From: PBB1 sp965229345
GTDB taxonomy: Bacteria; Pseudomonadota; Gammaproteobacteria; Burkholderiales; Burkholderiaceae_C
Length of the DNA: 64,000 nucleotides
NCBI GenBank assembly: GCA_965229345.1
Contig: OZ245872.1
Location: 3,038,001 to 3,102,000, forward strand
Reading direction: 5' to 3'
The first letter of the stretch is position 1, and each line of letters opens with the position of its first letter. Made by a program: the position numbers and the translations under genes. Below, in pieces: positions 17,838-26,959 of the stretch. The notes beneath the pieces are model-generated. The model searched no databases. It had not been told where the DNA came from and saw only the letters and a program-made list of their open reading frames with translations.

Positions 17838-18173
17838 TTCTGCGAACGACCACGCTGAGCGGCACGCGCGACGACAGGTCGAGAGGCTAACGGTGGGCGA
17901 CTGCACAGCCATGCTCAAGGACGGCGTGATCAAGCAGGTCGATACGCCGCTTGACCTCCACGATTTCGTATGCGAGGCCTTCGTCGCCATCGATGAACTT
18001 CATCGGCGGACGGTTCGAACCCTGGAGGGCGCATCAGCGTGGCCTCAGACGACGGCGTCGTGCTGCGCTTTAACTGCTACAGCCGGGACCCCGAAGCCAC
18101 CAGCGGCCCACAGGTGCGCTACGGCCTGCACCTCGAATACCCCATGAGGGCCTTTCACCCCGCGGCGGACTGA
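17838..18173 (+). pseudogene. Remnant of a UgpC/MalK-type ABC ATPase
   Basis: Fragments of a sugar-type ABC transporter ATPase are spread over frames. QRLLLRTTTLSGTRDD resembles QRLGTTTLYVTHDQ, then ARRQVERLTVGD resembles THDQVEAMTLGD, and AMLKDGVIKQVDTPLDLHD with AFVA matches the sequence just after the H-loop. A further open stretch ends in a region like the C-terminal domain (YPMRAFHPAAD, stop at 18173). Walker A, signature and Walker B parts are gone and at least one frameshift is present. Confidence 0.6.
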
Positions 18174-18234
18174 CCGCGCCCATATGCATTCCGAGAACAC
18201 GCCATGGTCCCATGAATCGGCTGCGTTTGTTGTC

Positions 18235-19113
18235 TTACGCGATCGACTGTGTCGTGTTCGGAAGATGGACCACCATCTGAGGAAACGGTACTTCAATGCC
18301 CGCCCGGTCGAACGCTTTCTTGAGGCGCCGCAGCATCTCGCGGCGCACGTTCCACTGTTCGAGTGGCGCGACCTTGAAGCGCGCGCGGATGACGACCGCT
18401 GAATCGGCCCAGCGCTCAACGCCAGCGACCTCCAGATCGCCGAGGATGCGGGTGCCCTGCACCGGATCGAGCCGCATCGAGGTGCCTACCTCACGCATCA
18501 CCGACATGGCTGTATCGACATCCGAGGTGTACGAAATTCCGACGTCTATCACGGCCTGCGCGTGGTTCCGGCCCATGTTGACGACGCTAGTGATGGTGCT
18601 ATTGGGCACGAAGTGGACGTGGCCGTCATAGTCGCGCAGCTGCACGTACCGCAGTGTCACCTGCTCGACCAGTCCGGAGTGCACGCCCAACTGCACCACG
18701 TCACCCTGCCGAATCTGATCCTCGACGAGCAGGAAGAATCCGGTGAAATAGTCCTTCACCAGACTTTGCGCGCCGAAGCCCACAGCCAGACCGGCCACGC
18801 CAGCTGCGCCGAGGATCGGCGCCACGCTGATGCCCATTTCGCTCAACACCAGCATGCCCGCCACCAGGGAGACGATGACCGCGGTCAGGTAGCGAATAAC
18901 CCGGCCCAGCGTCTCGGCTCGTTGGACAGCCTCGCGGTCGTCGAGACGGCTCGCGATGCGCATGCGCATGGCTCGGATGGCTTTTTGTGCCACCGCGATC
19001 ATCACCCATGCACCGATCACGATGCCGCAGATGCGCATCGTAGATACCGCCAGACCGCTCAGGCCTTCCACATTGGCCAGCATTGGCTGGAGCCATTCCT
19101 GTGTCGCGCTCAT
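18235..19113 (-). CDS. MscS-family mechanosensitive channel
   Basis: A 292-residue small-conductance mechanosensitive channel homologue with three N-terminal membrane segments. The pore helix is AAGVAGLAVGFGAQSLVKDYFTGFF and the beta domain contains VEDQIRQGDVVQLGVHSGLVEQVTLRYVQLRDYDG and FVPNSTITSVVNMGR. It would release small solutes on hypo-osmotic shock. Its start overlaps the GH15 gene stop (ATGA), so it is translated with that enzyme, next to trehalose synthesis genes. Confidence 0.92.
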   Translation of the reverse strand: MSATQEWLQPMLANVEGLSGLAVSTMRICGIVIGAWVMIAVAQKAIRAMRMRIASRLDDREAVQRAETLGRVIRYLTAVIVSLVAGMLVLSEMGISVAPILGAAGVAGLAVGFGAQSLVKDYFTGFFLLVEDQIRQGDVVQLGVHSGLVEQVTLRYVQLRDYDGHVHFVPNSTITSVVNMGRNHAQAVIDVGISYTSDVDTAMSVMREVGTSMRLDPVQGTRILGDLEVAGVERWADSAVVIRARFKVAPLEQWNVRREMLRRLKKAFDRAGIEVPFPQMVVHLPNTTQSIA

Positions 19114-20948
19114 ACGGCCGTCTCCCAGGCGGCTGACAGGCGCACGGCCCCGTTGATGATGCCGACCATCGAGTAGGTCTGCGGGAAGTTGCCCCACAGC
19201 TCGCCGGTGGCTGGCGCGAGGTCTTCGCTGAGCAGTCCCATGGGGTTGCGGCGTGCCAGCAGCGCCTCGAACGCTTCGCGTGCCTGCTCGCGCTGTCCGA
19301 TGCGTGCCAAGGCATCGACTCGCCAAAACGAGCAGACATTAAATGCTGTCTCTGGGCGGCCGAAGTCATCCGGTGCCTCGTAGCGGCGCATGAACGGGCC
19401 ATCGCACAGCGTTCGCTCCAGCGCCTGCACCGTGCTGACGAAACGCGAGTCGTTCGGGGGCAGAAACCCCACCTCCGCCATCAACAGTACGCTGGCATCG
19501 AGATCGCGCCCACCCAGGCTCTCGACGAACGCCTGGCGATCAGGATTCCAGGCGCCTTGCAAGATCGCTTCCTTGATGGCGCCGGCGCGTGTCCGCCACA
19601 GCTGGGCCCGGTCTGATTCACCGAGCACCGCGGCAATGCGGGCCAGCCGGTCGCAGGCGGCCCAGCACATCAGCGTCGACGAGGTGTGCACGCGGGCGCG
19701 GGTGCGCAGCTCCCAGATGCCGGCGTCGGGCTGGTCATGCAGCCGCCAGGCCTGCTCACCCATCACCTCCAGCGCTTTGAAATCGGCTGCATCGCCGCGC
19801 TTGAACAGACGGTGATCGTGGAACGCTTGCGCGGCGCCAAGCACAACGCTGCCATAGACATCGTGCTGAAAATGCTCCTGCGCCTGGTTGCCCACGCGCA
19901 CCGGCCCCATGCCGCGGTAGCCGCTGGCATGCGCAATCACGCGCTCGGGCAATGATCGTTCCAGCCCGATGCCGTACAGCGGTTGCACATGACCGCCTTC
20001 GGCGCCTCGTACCACGTCGTACAGCCACTGCAAGTAGTTCTCCACGGTGCCCATTTCGGACAAGCTGTTCAGCGCCCGCACGACGAAGAACGCATCGCGC
20101 AGCCAGCAGTAGCGGTAGTCCCAGTTGCGTCCACTGTCAGGTGCCTCGGGGACGCTGGTCGTCATCGCCGCGACGATGGCGCCAGTCTCCTCGAACTGGC
20201 ACAGCTTCAAAGTGATCGCAGCACGAATCACCGCGTCCTGCCATTCGAGCGGGACGGCAAGCCGGCGTGTCCAGTGGCGCCAGTGCGAGGCGGTCATCTC
20301 CTCGAACTCGCGTGCGGTCTCGTCGACGCCACCAGCTAGTGTTTCATCGAGGCCAAGCAGCAGGCTGACCGCGCTGTGCAAGGTGAACCAGGTGCCGTCG
20401 ATCAGGTAGGTCAGCGGCACACTGGTGTTCAGCCGCAGCGTGCACTCGGGCATCACGAAGCGCAGGTGGTGGCTGCCGCGAGTCAATGTGGGCGGTGACG
20501 CCCCCCAGTCGCCCCGCGGGTGCACCGTGAAGCGCACACGTGGATGCCCGGCCAGCGGCCGCACCCGACGCACCAGCTGCACGGGCCTGAACATGCGATC
20601 ACGGTTGACAAAGCGCGGCGCGAAGTCCACCAGTTCGATGCCTTGGCCGCGGGAGTCCCACAGGCGGGTGCGCACGATGGCCGTACCCGGGTCGTAGGAC
20701 TGCTCGACCCGGACCTGGTCTTCGAGTTCGATCGACATCGCTCCGTCGAGTGGCAGCCCATCGGCGCTGTTGAGCAGCGCGTCGAACACCGGAGTGCTGT
20801 CGAAGCGCGGCATGCAGCACCAGACGATGCTGCCTCTGCTGTCGATCAAAGCACTGATGGTGCAGTTACCGATCAGTGCCAGTTCGAGATTCGCCATTGG
20901 GCGTGCTGCAGAACCCGGTGCCGTTGCAGGAGAAGTGGCGTTGCTCAT
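19110..20948 (-). CDS. GH15 glucoamylase/trehalase-like glycoside hydrolase
   Basis: A 612-residue cytoplasmic GH15 protein, normal for the bacterial glucoamylase/trehalase group. It starts with the beta-sandwich domain (IGNCTISALIDSRGSIVWCCMPRFDS) followed by the alpha/alpha barrel with RNWDYRYCWLRDAFF, GIWELR (probable catalytic acid Glu) and GLLSEDLAPATGELWGNFPQ (second catalytic region). In this setting trehalose or another alpha-glucoside is the likely substrate. It is divergent from otsA-otsB and shares with them a palindromic site. Confidence 0.9.
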   Translation of the reverse strand: MSNATSPATAPGSAARPMANLELALIGNCTISALIDSRGSIVWCCMPRFDSTPVFDALLNSADGLPLDGAMSIELEDQVRVEQSYDPGTAIVRTRLWDSRGQGIELVDFAPRFVNRDRMFRPVQLVRRVRPLAGHPRVRFTVHPRGDWGASPPTLTRGSHHLRFVMPECTLRLNTSVPLTYLIDGTWFTLHSAVSLLLGLDETLAGGVDETAREFEEMTASHWRHWTRRLAVPLEWQDAVIRAAITLKLCQFEETGAIVAAMTTSVPEAPDSGRNWDYRYCWLRDAFFVVRALNSLSEMGTVENYLQWLYDVVRGAEGGHVQPLYGIGLERSLPERVIAHASGYRGMGPVRVGNQAQEHFQHDVYGSVVLGAAQAFHDHRLFKRGDAADFKALEVMGEQAWRLHDQPDAGIWELRTRARVHTSSTLMCWAACDRLARIAAVLGESDRAQLWRTRAGAIKEAILQGAWNPDRQAFVESLGGRDLDASVLLMAEVGFLPPNDSRFVSTVQALERTLCDGPFMRRYEAPDDFGRPETAFNVCSFWRVDALARIGQREQAREAFEALLARRNPMGLLSEDLAPATGELWGNFPQTYSMVGIINGAVRLSAAWETAV

Positions 20949-20980
20949 GGAGTTTCGGTCCGACGTTTTGGTTGCATGTA

Positions 20981-20994
20981 TATTTGCACAAATA
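20981..20994. promoter_or_regulatory. Palindromic operator candidate, copy 1
   Basis: TATTTGCACAAATA, symmetric apart from its two central bases, lies between the divergent GH15-MscS unit and otsA-otsB, seven bases before the otsA ATG. The same palindrome, read from the other strand, recurs at 24278-24291 before the OmpA-type lipoprotein gene. A MarR-family regulator is encoded at 24967-25491 and is the obvious candidate binder. Confidence 0.5.
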
Positions 20995-21001
20995 GAAATG
21001 T

Positions 21002-23431
21002 ATGGCTAAAGCACTCCCAAATTTCAGCGGGCCTCGATGGAATCTCCCACCATGGATGGCCCTGAGGACGATCCGGCTTCAACTGCGGTTTCTGCTGCCG
21101 CTGATCGCCACATTGATCGTGGCCTCCTATCTCGCTGTTCCGTTGTTGGACCAGGTGACATTGCGCTGGTTCAGCCGGGACTTGAACAGCCGAGGGGTGC
21201 TGGTCGCCAACGCGCTGTCCGATTCCGTGGCAGAAGCCATTGAGACCAATCGCCTTTCGCGCCTGGATGCTTTATTCGATCGCGCCGCGCAGGATGAGCG
21301 TCTGTTCGCGGTCGGCTTATGCAGCCCGGGTGGTGCGCTGCTGAAGAGTACGGCCCGCTTTCCCCGTAGCCTGACCTGTGCTGCAGCGGTGGAACTGGCG
21401 AAGAAGGAGGAACCTCGTCTTGCGCTCGAGGGTGGACCGGTCCATATCGGATTGCAGGACATCACCGGACACGCGCCGGTTGCTCCGGCGCCGACGCCTC
21501 TCGAAGCGCCGATGGACGAGCCGTTGACCTCACCCTGGTGGGCAGCTGAAGTTGCCGCCGTCGCTGCATCCAGTGATGAGGGTGCAGACGCCTTGCGCGC
21601 GCCGGCGGTGGTCCTGGCTCGGCTGGTGCTGCTGCATGACCTCAGCTTTATTGATCGGCGCAGTCAGGACACGAGGCGCTATCTGATCGGGCTCATCACC
21701 GCGCTTGGCTTCGTCATTGCACTAATAACCGTCGTGGTGGCTCAACTGAGCTGGCGCGGCTGGGTCAATGGAGCGCGCGCAATCATGCGTGGTGAAGGCC
21801 TGCTCAGTCCATTGTTGCCTGCACCCGAATTGGCCCCCTTTGCCGCCGATCTGCGCACGCGGTTGCGCGACCTCGAGGATGAATACCGTCGGGCCCAGGG
21901 TCCCGATGCGGAGTGGACGGCGGACCGGCTGCGCACCCTGCTGCGCACGCAGTTGGTCGGTGACCAGGTGATCGTGGTGTCGAACCGCGAACCCTACATC
22001 CACGAACGCACAGCCGTTGGCGTCGTCGTCAAGCGACCGGCGAGCGGCCTGGTGACGGCGGTCGAGCCGGTCATGCGCGCCTGCTCCGGCACATGGATCG
22101 CACATGGCAGCGGCAGCGCCGATCGGGATGCCGTCGATGCCAGGGACCGGGTTCGAGTGCCACCCGGCCAGGACGATTATTGGCTGCGACGCATCTGGAT
22201 GACGCCAGAGGAGGAGCAAGGCTACTACTATGGCTTTGCCAACGAGGGAATGTGGCCGCTGTGCCATGTGGCCCATGTGCGTCCTGTGTTCCGCGAGTCC
22301 GACTGGGAGGCCTACCGCGCGATCAACCAGCGCTTTGCCGACGCGGTGATCGCCGAGGCACGCAGTGATGACCCGGTTGTGCTGGTGCAGGACTACCACT
22401 TCGCATTGCTGCCGGCGATGATTCGAGAGAAGCTGCCGCAGGCGACGATCCTGACGTTCTGGCACATCCCCTGGCCCAACCCTGAATCGTTCGGCATCTG
22501 CCCGTGGCGGCGCGAGATCCTGCAGGGCATGCTGGGCAGCACAATCCTTGGCTTTCACACCCGCTTCCATTGCAAGAACTTCATCGAGACGGTGGATCGC
22601 TACCTCGAGGCGCGCATCGAGCACGAACACTCGACCATCGCCTACCAGGAAAAGGAAACGCTGGTCGAGAGCTACCCGATCTCGATTGAGTGGCCGAGCG
22701 ACGTTGAGGTCGCCGGCTGGGCCCCAGTCGCTGCATGCCGGCAACGGGTGATCGAGCGGCTCGGCCTGCCGGCAGATGTGTGCCTGGCGGTCGGGGTCGA
22801 TCGCTTTGACTACACCAAGGGCATCCTCGAACGGCTCAACGCGGTCGAGCGCCTGCTGGAGAAATGGCCTTCGTGGATCGGGCGCTTCGTGTTCGTACAG
22901 GTAGCTGCACCGACACGCACCGCGCTCGACGAATACCGCAGCTTCCAGGACCGCATCCAGAGAGTGACCCAGCGCATCAACGAACGCTTCGGGCAAGAGG
23001 GCTATCAACCGGTGCACCTGCTGGCACAGCACCACGAACACGACGCCGTGGTGGAGCTGTTCCGTGCCGCGGACATCTGCGTCGTGACCAGCCTGCATGA
23101 CGGCATGAACCTGGTCTGCAAGGAGTTCGTCGCCGCCCGTGATGACCTGCGCGGTGTGCTGGTGCTGAGCCGGTTCGCCGGTGCATCGCGTGAACTCGCT
23201 GAGGCCTTGGTGGTCAACCCGTACCACGTCGAGGAGACCGCTGATGCACTGAACCGTGCAGCGCTGATGCCGTTGGCCGAGCAGCGCGAGCGGATGTCCA
23301 GCCTGCGCAGCACGGTGCGCGAATTCAACGTGTTCCGCTGGGCTGGTCGCATGCTGGCCGATGCCGGGCGTTGGCGCCTGCGAGCTCGTATCGAGGCCCG
23401 GGTGCGGCGTCATCAGAATGAAACCGGCTGA
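21002..23431 (+). CDS. otsA: Membrane-anchored trehalose-6-phosphate synthase (GT20)
   Basis: An 809-residue fusion. The N-terminal 320 residues have a membrane segment near 27-47, a periplasmic-type loop of about 175 residues and a second membrane segment near 227-248, the layout of a sensor module. From about residue 322 comes a complete GT20 domain: VVSNREPYIHE, DYHFALLPAMIRE, FWHIPWPNPE, GVDRFDYTKGI (UDP-glucose phosphate contacts) and SLHDGMNLVCKEFVA. It makes trehalose-6-phosphate from UDP-glucose and glucose-6-phosphate. Typical OtsA is about 470 residues and soluble, so the sensor-like anchor is noteworthy. Confidence 0.92.
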   Translation: MAKALPNFSGPRWNLPPWMALRTIRLQLRFLLPLIATLIVASYLAVPLLDQVTLRWFSRDLNSRGVLVANALSDSVAEAIETNRLSRLDALFDRAAQDERLFAVGLCSPGGALLKSTARFPRSLTCAAAVELAKKEEPRLALEGGPVHIGLQDITGHAPVAPAPTPLEAPMDEPLTSPWWAAEVAAVAASSDEGADALRAPAVVLARLVLLHDLSFIDRRSQDTRRYLIGLITALGFVIALITVVVAQLSWRGWVNGARAIMRGEGLLSPLLPAPELAPFAADLRTRLRDLEDEYRRAQGPDAEWTADRLRTLLRTQLVGDQVIVVSNREPYIHERTAVGVVVKRPASGLVTAVEPVMRACSGTWIAHGSGSADRDAVDARDRVRVPPGQDDYWLRRIWMTPEEEQGYYYGFANEGMWPLCHVAHVRPVFRESDWEAYRAINQRFADAVIAEARSDDPVVLVQDYHFALLPAMIREKLPQATILTFWHIPWPNPESFGICPWRREILQGMLGSTILGFHTRFHCKNFIETVDRYLEARIEHEHSTIAYQEKETLVESYPISIEWPSDVEVAGWAPVAACRQRVIERLGLPADVCLAVGVDRFDYTKGILERLNAVERLLEKWPSWIGRFVFVQVAAPTRTALDEYRSFQDRIQRVTQRINERFGQEGYQPVHLLAQHHEHDAVVELFRAADICVVTSLHDGMNLVCKEFVAARDDLRGVLVLSRFAGASRELAEALVVNPYHVEETADALNRAALMPLAEQRERMSSLRSTVREFNVFRWAGRMLADAGRWRLRARIEARVRRHQNETG

Positions 23432-23451
23432 TCGACAGGGGGAAGGATCAA

Positions 23452-24237
23452 TTGGCAATCATGCAGCACTTGTTCAGTCCCGAGGGCGAGGCAGCGCTGG
23501 CCGCCGTACTCACGCGCCAACCCTTGCTGGCCTTTGATTTCGACGGGACCTTGGCGCCCATCGTGGCGCGCCCACAATTTGCGCGCATCTCGCGCGGCGT
23601 CTCCGTGCGTCTGATGGCCTTGAGCGAGCAGTTGCCAGTGGCCATCGTTACGGGCCGGTCGGTGGCGGACGTTCGAGCGCGACTCGATTTCAGTCCAACT
23701 TACGTTGTCGGAAATCACGGCGCCGAAGACGAGGTGGACACCCGCGGGATCATCCGGCCCGCACCAGAATTGGCGGCGCTTCGTGACGCCCTTCAGCGAC
23801 GCAGCCGCGAACTCGAATCGCTGGGTGTCACGGTGGAGGACAAGCAGCTGTCTATCGCGTTGCATTACCGCTTGTCCAGACAACGCGAGCAGGCACTCCA
23901 CACGATCCGGGAATTGCTGACACCTCTCGCCGCCGCGCTTCATGTTTTCGACGGCAAGATGGTCGTCAATGTGTCGCCAGCGACCGCGCCGAACAAGGCC
24001 GACGCTGTCCACGCGCTGGTGGCCAAGTGCGGCGCAAGCTGCGCGGTGTTCGCCGGGGATGACGTTAATGACGAGCCGGTCTTTGAATCGGCGTCTGCCG
24101 ATTGGCTCACCGTTCGGGTGGGCCGCGACGATCCGCGCTCACGGGCACACTATTTTCTTGATGGCCCCAATGAAGTCGCTTTGATGCTTGAAAAGATGCT
24201 TTCGATCCTGCCAGCCGACAGGCGCCACGGCGGCTAA
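23452..24237 (+). CDS. otsB: Trehalose-6-phosphate phosphatase
   Basis: A 261-residue HAD-superfamily phosphatase. Motif I is FDFDGTLAPI (nucleophile and acid/base Asp), motif II is VTGRS and the C-terminal acidic motif is FAGDDVNDEPVF. It removes phosphate from trehalose-6-phosphate made by the gene just upstream. The start is probably the TTG at 23452, because GGAAGG lies five bases before it; an ATG at 23461 is the alternative. The otsA-otsB gap is 20 bases. Confidence 0.93.
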   Translation: MAIMQHLFSPEGEAALAAVLTRQPLLAFDFDGTLAPIVARPQFARISRGVSVRLMALSEQLPVAIVTGRSVADVRARLDFSPTYVVGNHGAEDEVDTRGIIRPAPELAALRDALQRRSRELESLGVTVEDKQLSIALHYRLSRQREQALHTIRELLTPLAAALHVFDGKMVVNVSPATAPNKADAVHALVAKCGASCAVFAGDDVNDEPVFESASADWLTVRVGRDDPRSRAHYFLDGPNEVALMLEKMLSILPADRRHGG

Positions 24238-24252
24238 TGCAACGCCAGGGTG

Positions 24253-24262
24253 CTTGCACAAG
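24253..24262. promoter_or_regulatory. Partial copy of the palindromic operator core
   Basis: CTTGCACAAG shares the TTGCACAA core with the full sites at 20981 and 24278. It is 15 bases before the full copy, so it may be an auxiliary half-strength site. The short length makes chance possible. Confidence 0.3.
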
Positions 24263-24277
24263 TTAATGACGCGTTAA

Positions 24278-24291
24278 TATTTGTGCAAATA
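24278..24291. promoter_or_regulatory. Palindromic operator candidate, copy 2
   Basis: TATTTGTGCAAATA is the same 14-base palindrome as at 20981 read on the other strand. It lies 93 bases before the lipoprotein start and just after otsB, in an AT-rich stretch suited to a promoter. Confidence 0.5.
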
Positions 24292-24384
24292 CAATATATT
24301 TCGTGCCTGCACTGACTAACAGTCAGGGTGATGCGAAGGGAAGCGGTGGTGGCGCGCCGCTTGGACGGAGAGTTGAAGATAACC

Positions 24385-24927
24385 ATGAAAACGACCTGGG
24401 TGCTTCTGAGCGTTCTTGGCTCGCTGCTGGCGGCTTGCAGCAGCACCCCCGTGGCCACCCAAAACGCGCCGGCTCCGGCTGCGGCACCCATTGCTGTAGT
24501 TCCCGACCCATCTGCCAGCTCAAAGGCAGAGCCCGCTTCCACCGTAACGACGGTGACCTTGCCCGACTACCTCGATCCAAAGAACAGCCTTGCCACCCAG
24601 CGCAGCGTTTATTACGCATTCGATGATTACGCCGTCGGGTCGGAGTTCAGCAGCTTGATCGAAACCCACGGCAAGTACCTCGCAGCGCACCCAGCGGTGC
24701 CTATCAAGATCGAAGGCAATACCGACGAGCGTGGAAGTGCCGAATACAACCTTTCCTTGGGACAGAAGCGAGCCGAGGCCGTTCTTCGTGCACTGAAGCT
24801 CTACGGCGCCAAGGACTCGCAAATGGAAGCGATCAGCTGGGGCAAGGAGCGCCCCAAGGCGACCGGACACGATGAGACTGCCTGGGCTCAGAACCGCCGT
24901 GCGGATCTTGCATACCCGCTGAAGTGA
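24385..24927 (+). CDS. OmpA/Pal-type peptidoglycan-associated lipoprotein
   Basis: A 180-residue lipoprotein. The signal peptide ends in a lipobox LLAAC with Cys18 as the lipidated residue, followed by a Pro/Ala-rich linker and a C-terminal OmpA domain (RSVYYAFDDYAV, IEGNTDERGSAEYNLSLGQKRAEAV) that binds diaminopimelate in peptidoglycan. It closely resembles Pal but is not next to tol genes, so it is probably an extra Pal-like anchor. An upstream in-frame ATG exists, but 24385 gives the proper signal peptide. Confidence 0.9.
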   Translation: MKTTWVLLSVLGSLLAACSSTPVATQNAPAPAAAPIAVVPDPSASSKAEPASTVTTVTLPDYLDPKNSLATQRSVYYAFDDYAVGSEFSSLIETHGKYLAAHPAVPIKIEGNTDERGSAEYNLSLGQKRAEAVLRALKLYGAKDSQMEAISWGKERPKATGHDETAWAQNRRADLAYPLK

Positions 24928-24966
24928 TTTGTCTACCTACACGTCGGGTGTCGCCGGCAACGCTGA

Positions 24967-25491
24967 TCACTGCCCCAAGGGGATGTTCGCTCCTCGCTGA
25001 TCGGCGTTGAGCGCGGTGATCAGTTTTGCCAGATCTGAATCGAGCCTCGCCAGGGTCTTGGCGTCCAAACTTGCGAGCGCTTGGGGCAGTACGCCCGTCA
25101 AGGGTCCGGGTGCTTTCCGCAGGACCTTCTCTCCTGCAGGCAGGATTGCGAGCTGCACCGTGCGGCGATCGCTGCCCTCTTTGCTCGCGATGACCAGTTC
25201 ACGCTCCACCAGCGCTCTGACCAGATTGCTGGCGGTCGATTGATGCACGTCCATGGCTTTGGCCAAGTCATTCATGCCGAGGCCCGAATTGGCGCGGATG
25301 ATGCTCAATGCCCAAAGCTGTGCGCCCCCTACCCCCGCCTTCTTCTCAACCTGCTGAAAATGGGTCTTCACTGCGTTGAAGACCAAGCGGAAGCGGCGCA
25401 GAACCTGACTCGCTGGCTCGCCGATGTCGCTACCGCGTGTCGCCTCCGTCGTGGCTTTTGGGTGCGCAGCCTTTGCAATGCGTTTGACCAT
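24967..25491 (-). CDS. MarR-family transcriptional regulator
   Basis: A 174-residue winged-helix regulator. The DNA-binding part is visible as LGMNDLAKAMDVHQSTASNLVRALVERELV followed by the wing SKEGSDRRTVQLAILPAG. MarR proteins bind short palindromes as dimers and are released by small ligands or oxidation. It sits between the lipoprotein gene and the divergent ClC gene, and the repeated palindrome around otsA and the lipoprotein is a plausible operator. The effector is unknown. Confidence 0.88.
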   Translation of the reverse strand: MVKRIAKAAHPKATTEATRGSDIGEPASQVLRRFRLVFNAVKTHFQQVEKKAGVGGAQLWALSIIRANSGLGMNDLAKAMDVHQSTASNLVRALVERELVIASKEGSDRRTVQLAILPAGEKVLRKAPGPLTGVLPQALASLDAKTLARLDSDLAKLITALNADQRGANIPLGQ

Positions 25492-25573
25492 CAGCAAATG
25501 ATATGGGTGGCCGGATGAATTCCGCAGTCGGCCTCTGTGCAAAAGCCACCGGTCAGGTGGACTTGCAGCACGT

Positions 25574-26959
25574 ATGAGGCGCGATCCTCAGGTCGCCACC
25601 TCCTGGAGACACGGCCTCTCGGATTGGCGGGTTTGGCTGGCGCGTGGATTGGTCATCACCTTCGCTGCTGCGGCCGGTCTCACTGTCGTTGGTTATACCT
25701 GGCTCACGGAACGAGCCTTGGCGGGCTTCTTTGCGGCTCTGGCGACGTGGTGGTGGAGCCCGTTGATATGGACTCCCGTATGCACTGGCCTGATTGTCTG
25801 GGCAACACGCCGCTATGCGCCCGGCGCGGCAGGTTCCGGAATTCCGCAAGTCATGGCGGCGCTGGATTCGTCCGTGGAGCCTGGGTACCGCGGTCTCTTC
25901 GTATCGATCAAGCTGACCTTTGCCAAGATCGCATTCACAGCCTGGGGCCTGCTCGCCGGATTATCTTTGGGTCGTGAAGGGCCCTCCGTACAGATCGCAG
26001 CCGGTGTACTACTCGCAGCGAAGCGCTGGTTGCCGCGCCATTCGGCCATCAACGAGCACGGCTTGTTGGTGGCGGGTGGCGCAGCAGGAATCGCGGCTGC
26101 CTTCAACACGCCCTTGGCTGGGGTCATGTTCGCCATTGAAGAGCTGTCACGCTCGCCGGAACAACGCAGCAATGGCCTCATCATCACGGCGATCGTGCTG
26201 GCAGGTCTGGTGTCGATTTCGGTATATGGAAATGGCACTTACTTTGGCGTGATGCACGTGCCGGAAGTCGGATTCGCGCTGATCGGACCAGGGTTGCTGG
26301 TGGCTCTGTGCAGCGGTGTGGCGGGCGGCACGTTTGCGCGCTTGTTGATCGTGTCCCTGAGCGGCAAGTCCACCGACCGATTCAGCCGCTGGAAGGGCCA
26401 GCGACCCGTCTTGTTTGCCGTCGGATGCGGCTTTGCGATCGCCGTGATTGGTGTGATCACCCACGGCGCGACGTTCGGCAGTGGGTACGCGTATACAAAG
26501 GCCTTGCTGGAGGGCGGCGAAAACACACCAGCGGTCTTTGTCGTGTTCAAGTTCCTTGCCACCTGGCTCACCGCTTGGTGCGGAGCGCCGGGCGGGATTT
26601 TTGCCCCTTCTCTGGCCATCGGCGCCTCCCTGGGCAATGACATTGCCCAGTTGACCCACTACCCACATGCGGCCACCCTGATTGCCCTCGGCATGGCCGG
26701 TTTTCTGGCGGCGGCGACGCAAGCGCCACTGACGGCCTTCATCATCGTGATGGAGATGGTCGACGGTCACGCGATGGTGCTCAGCCTCATGGCGTGCTCC
26801 CTCATCGCGAGTGGGGTGTCAAGGCTGTTGAGTCGCCCGCTTTATGGCGCACTGGCTGACATACAGTTGACCAGGCTCCCTGCGGCAACAAGTGTCGTCG
26901 ACACGCCCGCCAAGCAACCGACCTCCGTGATTCCCCGCCTCACTGAGCAGCGCGGTTAA
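25574..26959 (+). CDS. ClC-family chloride channel/transporter
   Basis: A 461-residue polytopic ClC protein. The selectivity-filter signatures are GSGIPQVMAALD, GLSLGREGPSVQI and GAPGGIFAPSLAIGASLG, in the expected order. The GREGP glutamate is the gating residue, kept in both channels and H+/Cl- exchangers. There is no C-terminal CBS pair. It is divergent from the MarR gene (82 bases apart) and overlaps the next small gene. Confidence 0.93.
   Translation: MRRDPQVATSWRHGLSDWRVWLARGLVITFAAAAGLTVVGYTWLTERALAGFFAALATWWWSPLIWTPVCTGLIVWATRRYAPGAAGSGIPQVMAALDSSVEPGYRGLFVSIKLTFAKIAFTAWGLLAGLSLGREGPSVQIAAGVLLAAKRWLPRHSAINEHGLLVAGGAAGIAAAFNTPLAGVMFAIEELSRSPEQRSNGLIITAIVLAGLVSISVYGNGTYFGVMHVPEVGFALIGPGLLVALCSGVAGGTFARLLIVSLSGKSTDRFSRWKGQRPVLFAVGCGFAIAVIGVITHGATFGSGYAYTKALLEGGENTPAVFVVFKFLATWLTAWCGAPGGIFAPSLAIGASLGNDIAQLTHYPHAATLIALGMAGFLAAATQAPLTAFIIVMEMVDGHAMVLSLMACSLIASGVSRLLSRPLYGALADIQLTRLPAATSVVDTPAKQPTSVIPRLTEQRG

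Noticed and set aside
21722..23458. A 578-residue open frame on the minus strand opposite otsA
   Set aside because: It overlaps a fully conserved GT20 gene, has no ribosome site and reads as low-complexity His/Arg/Ala sequence, typical of antisense frames in GC-rich genes.
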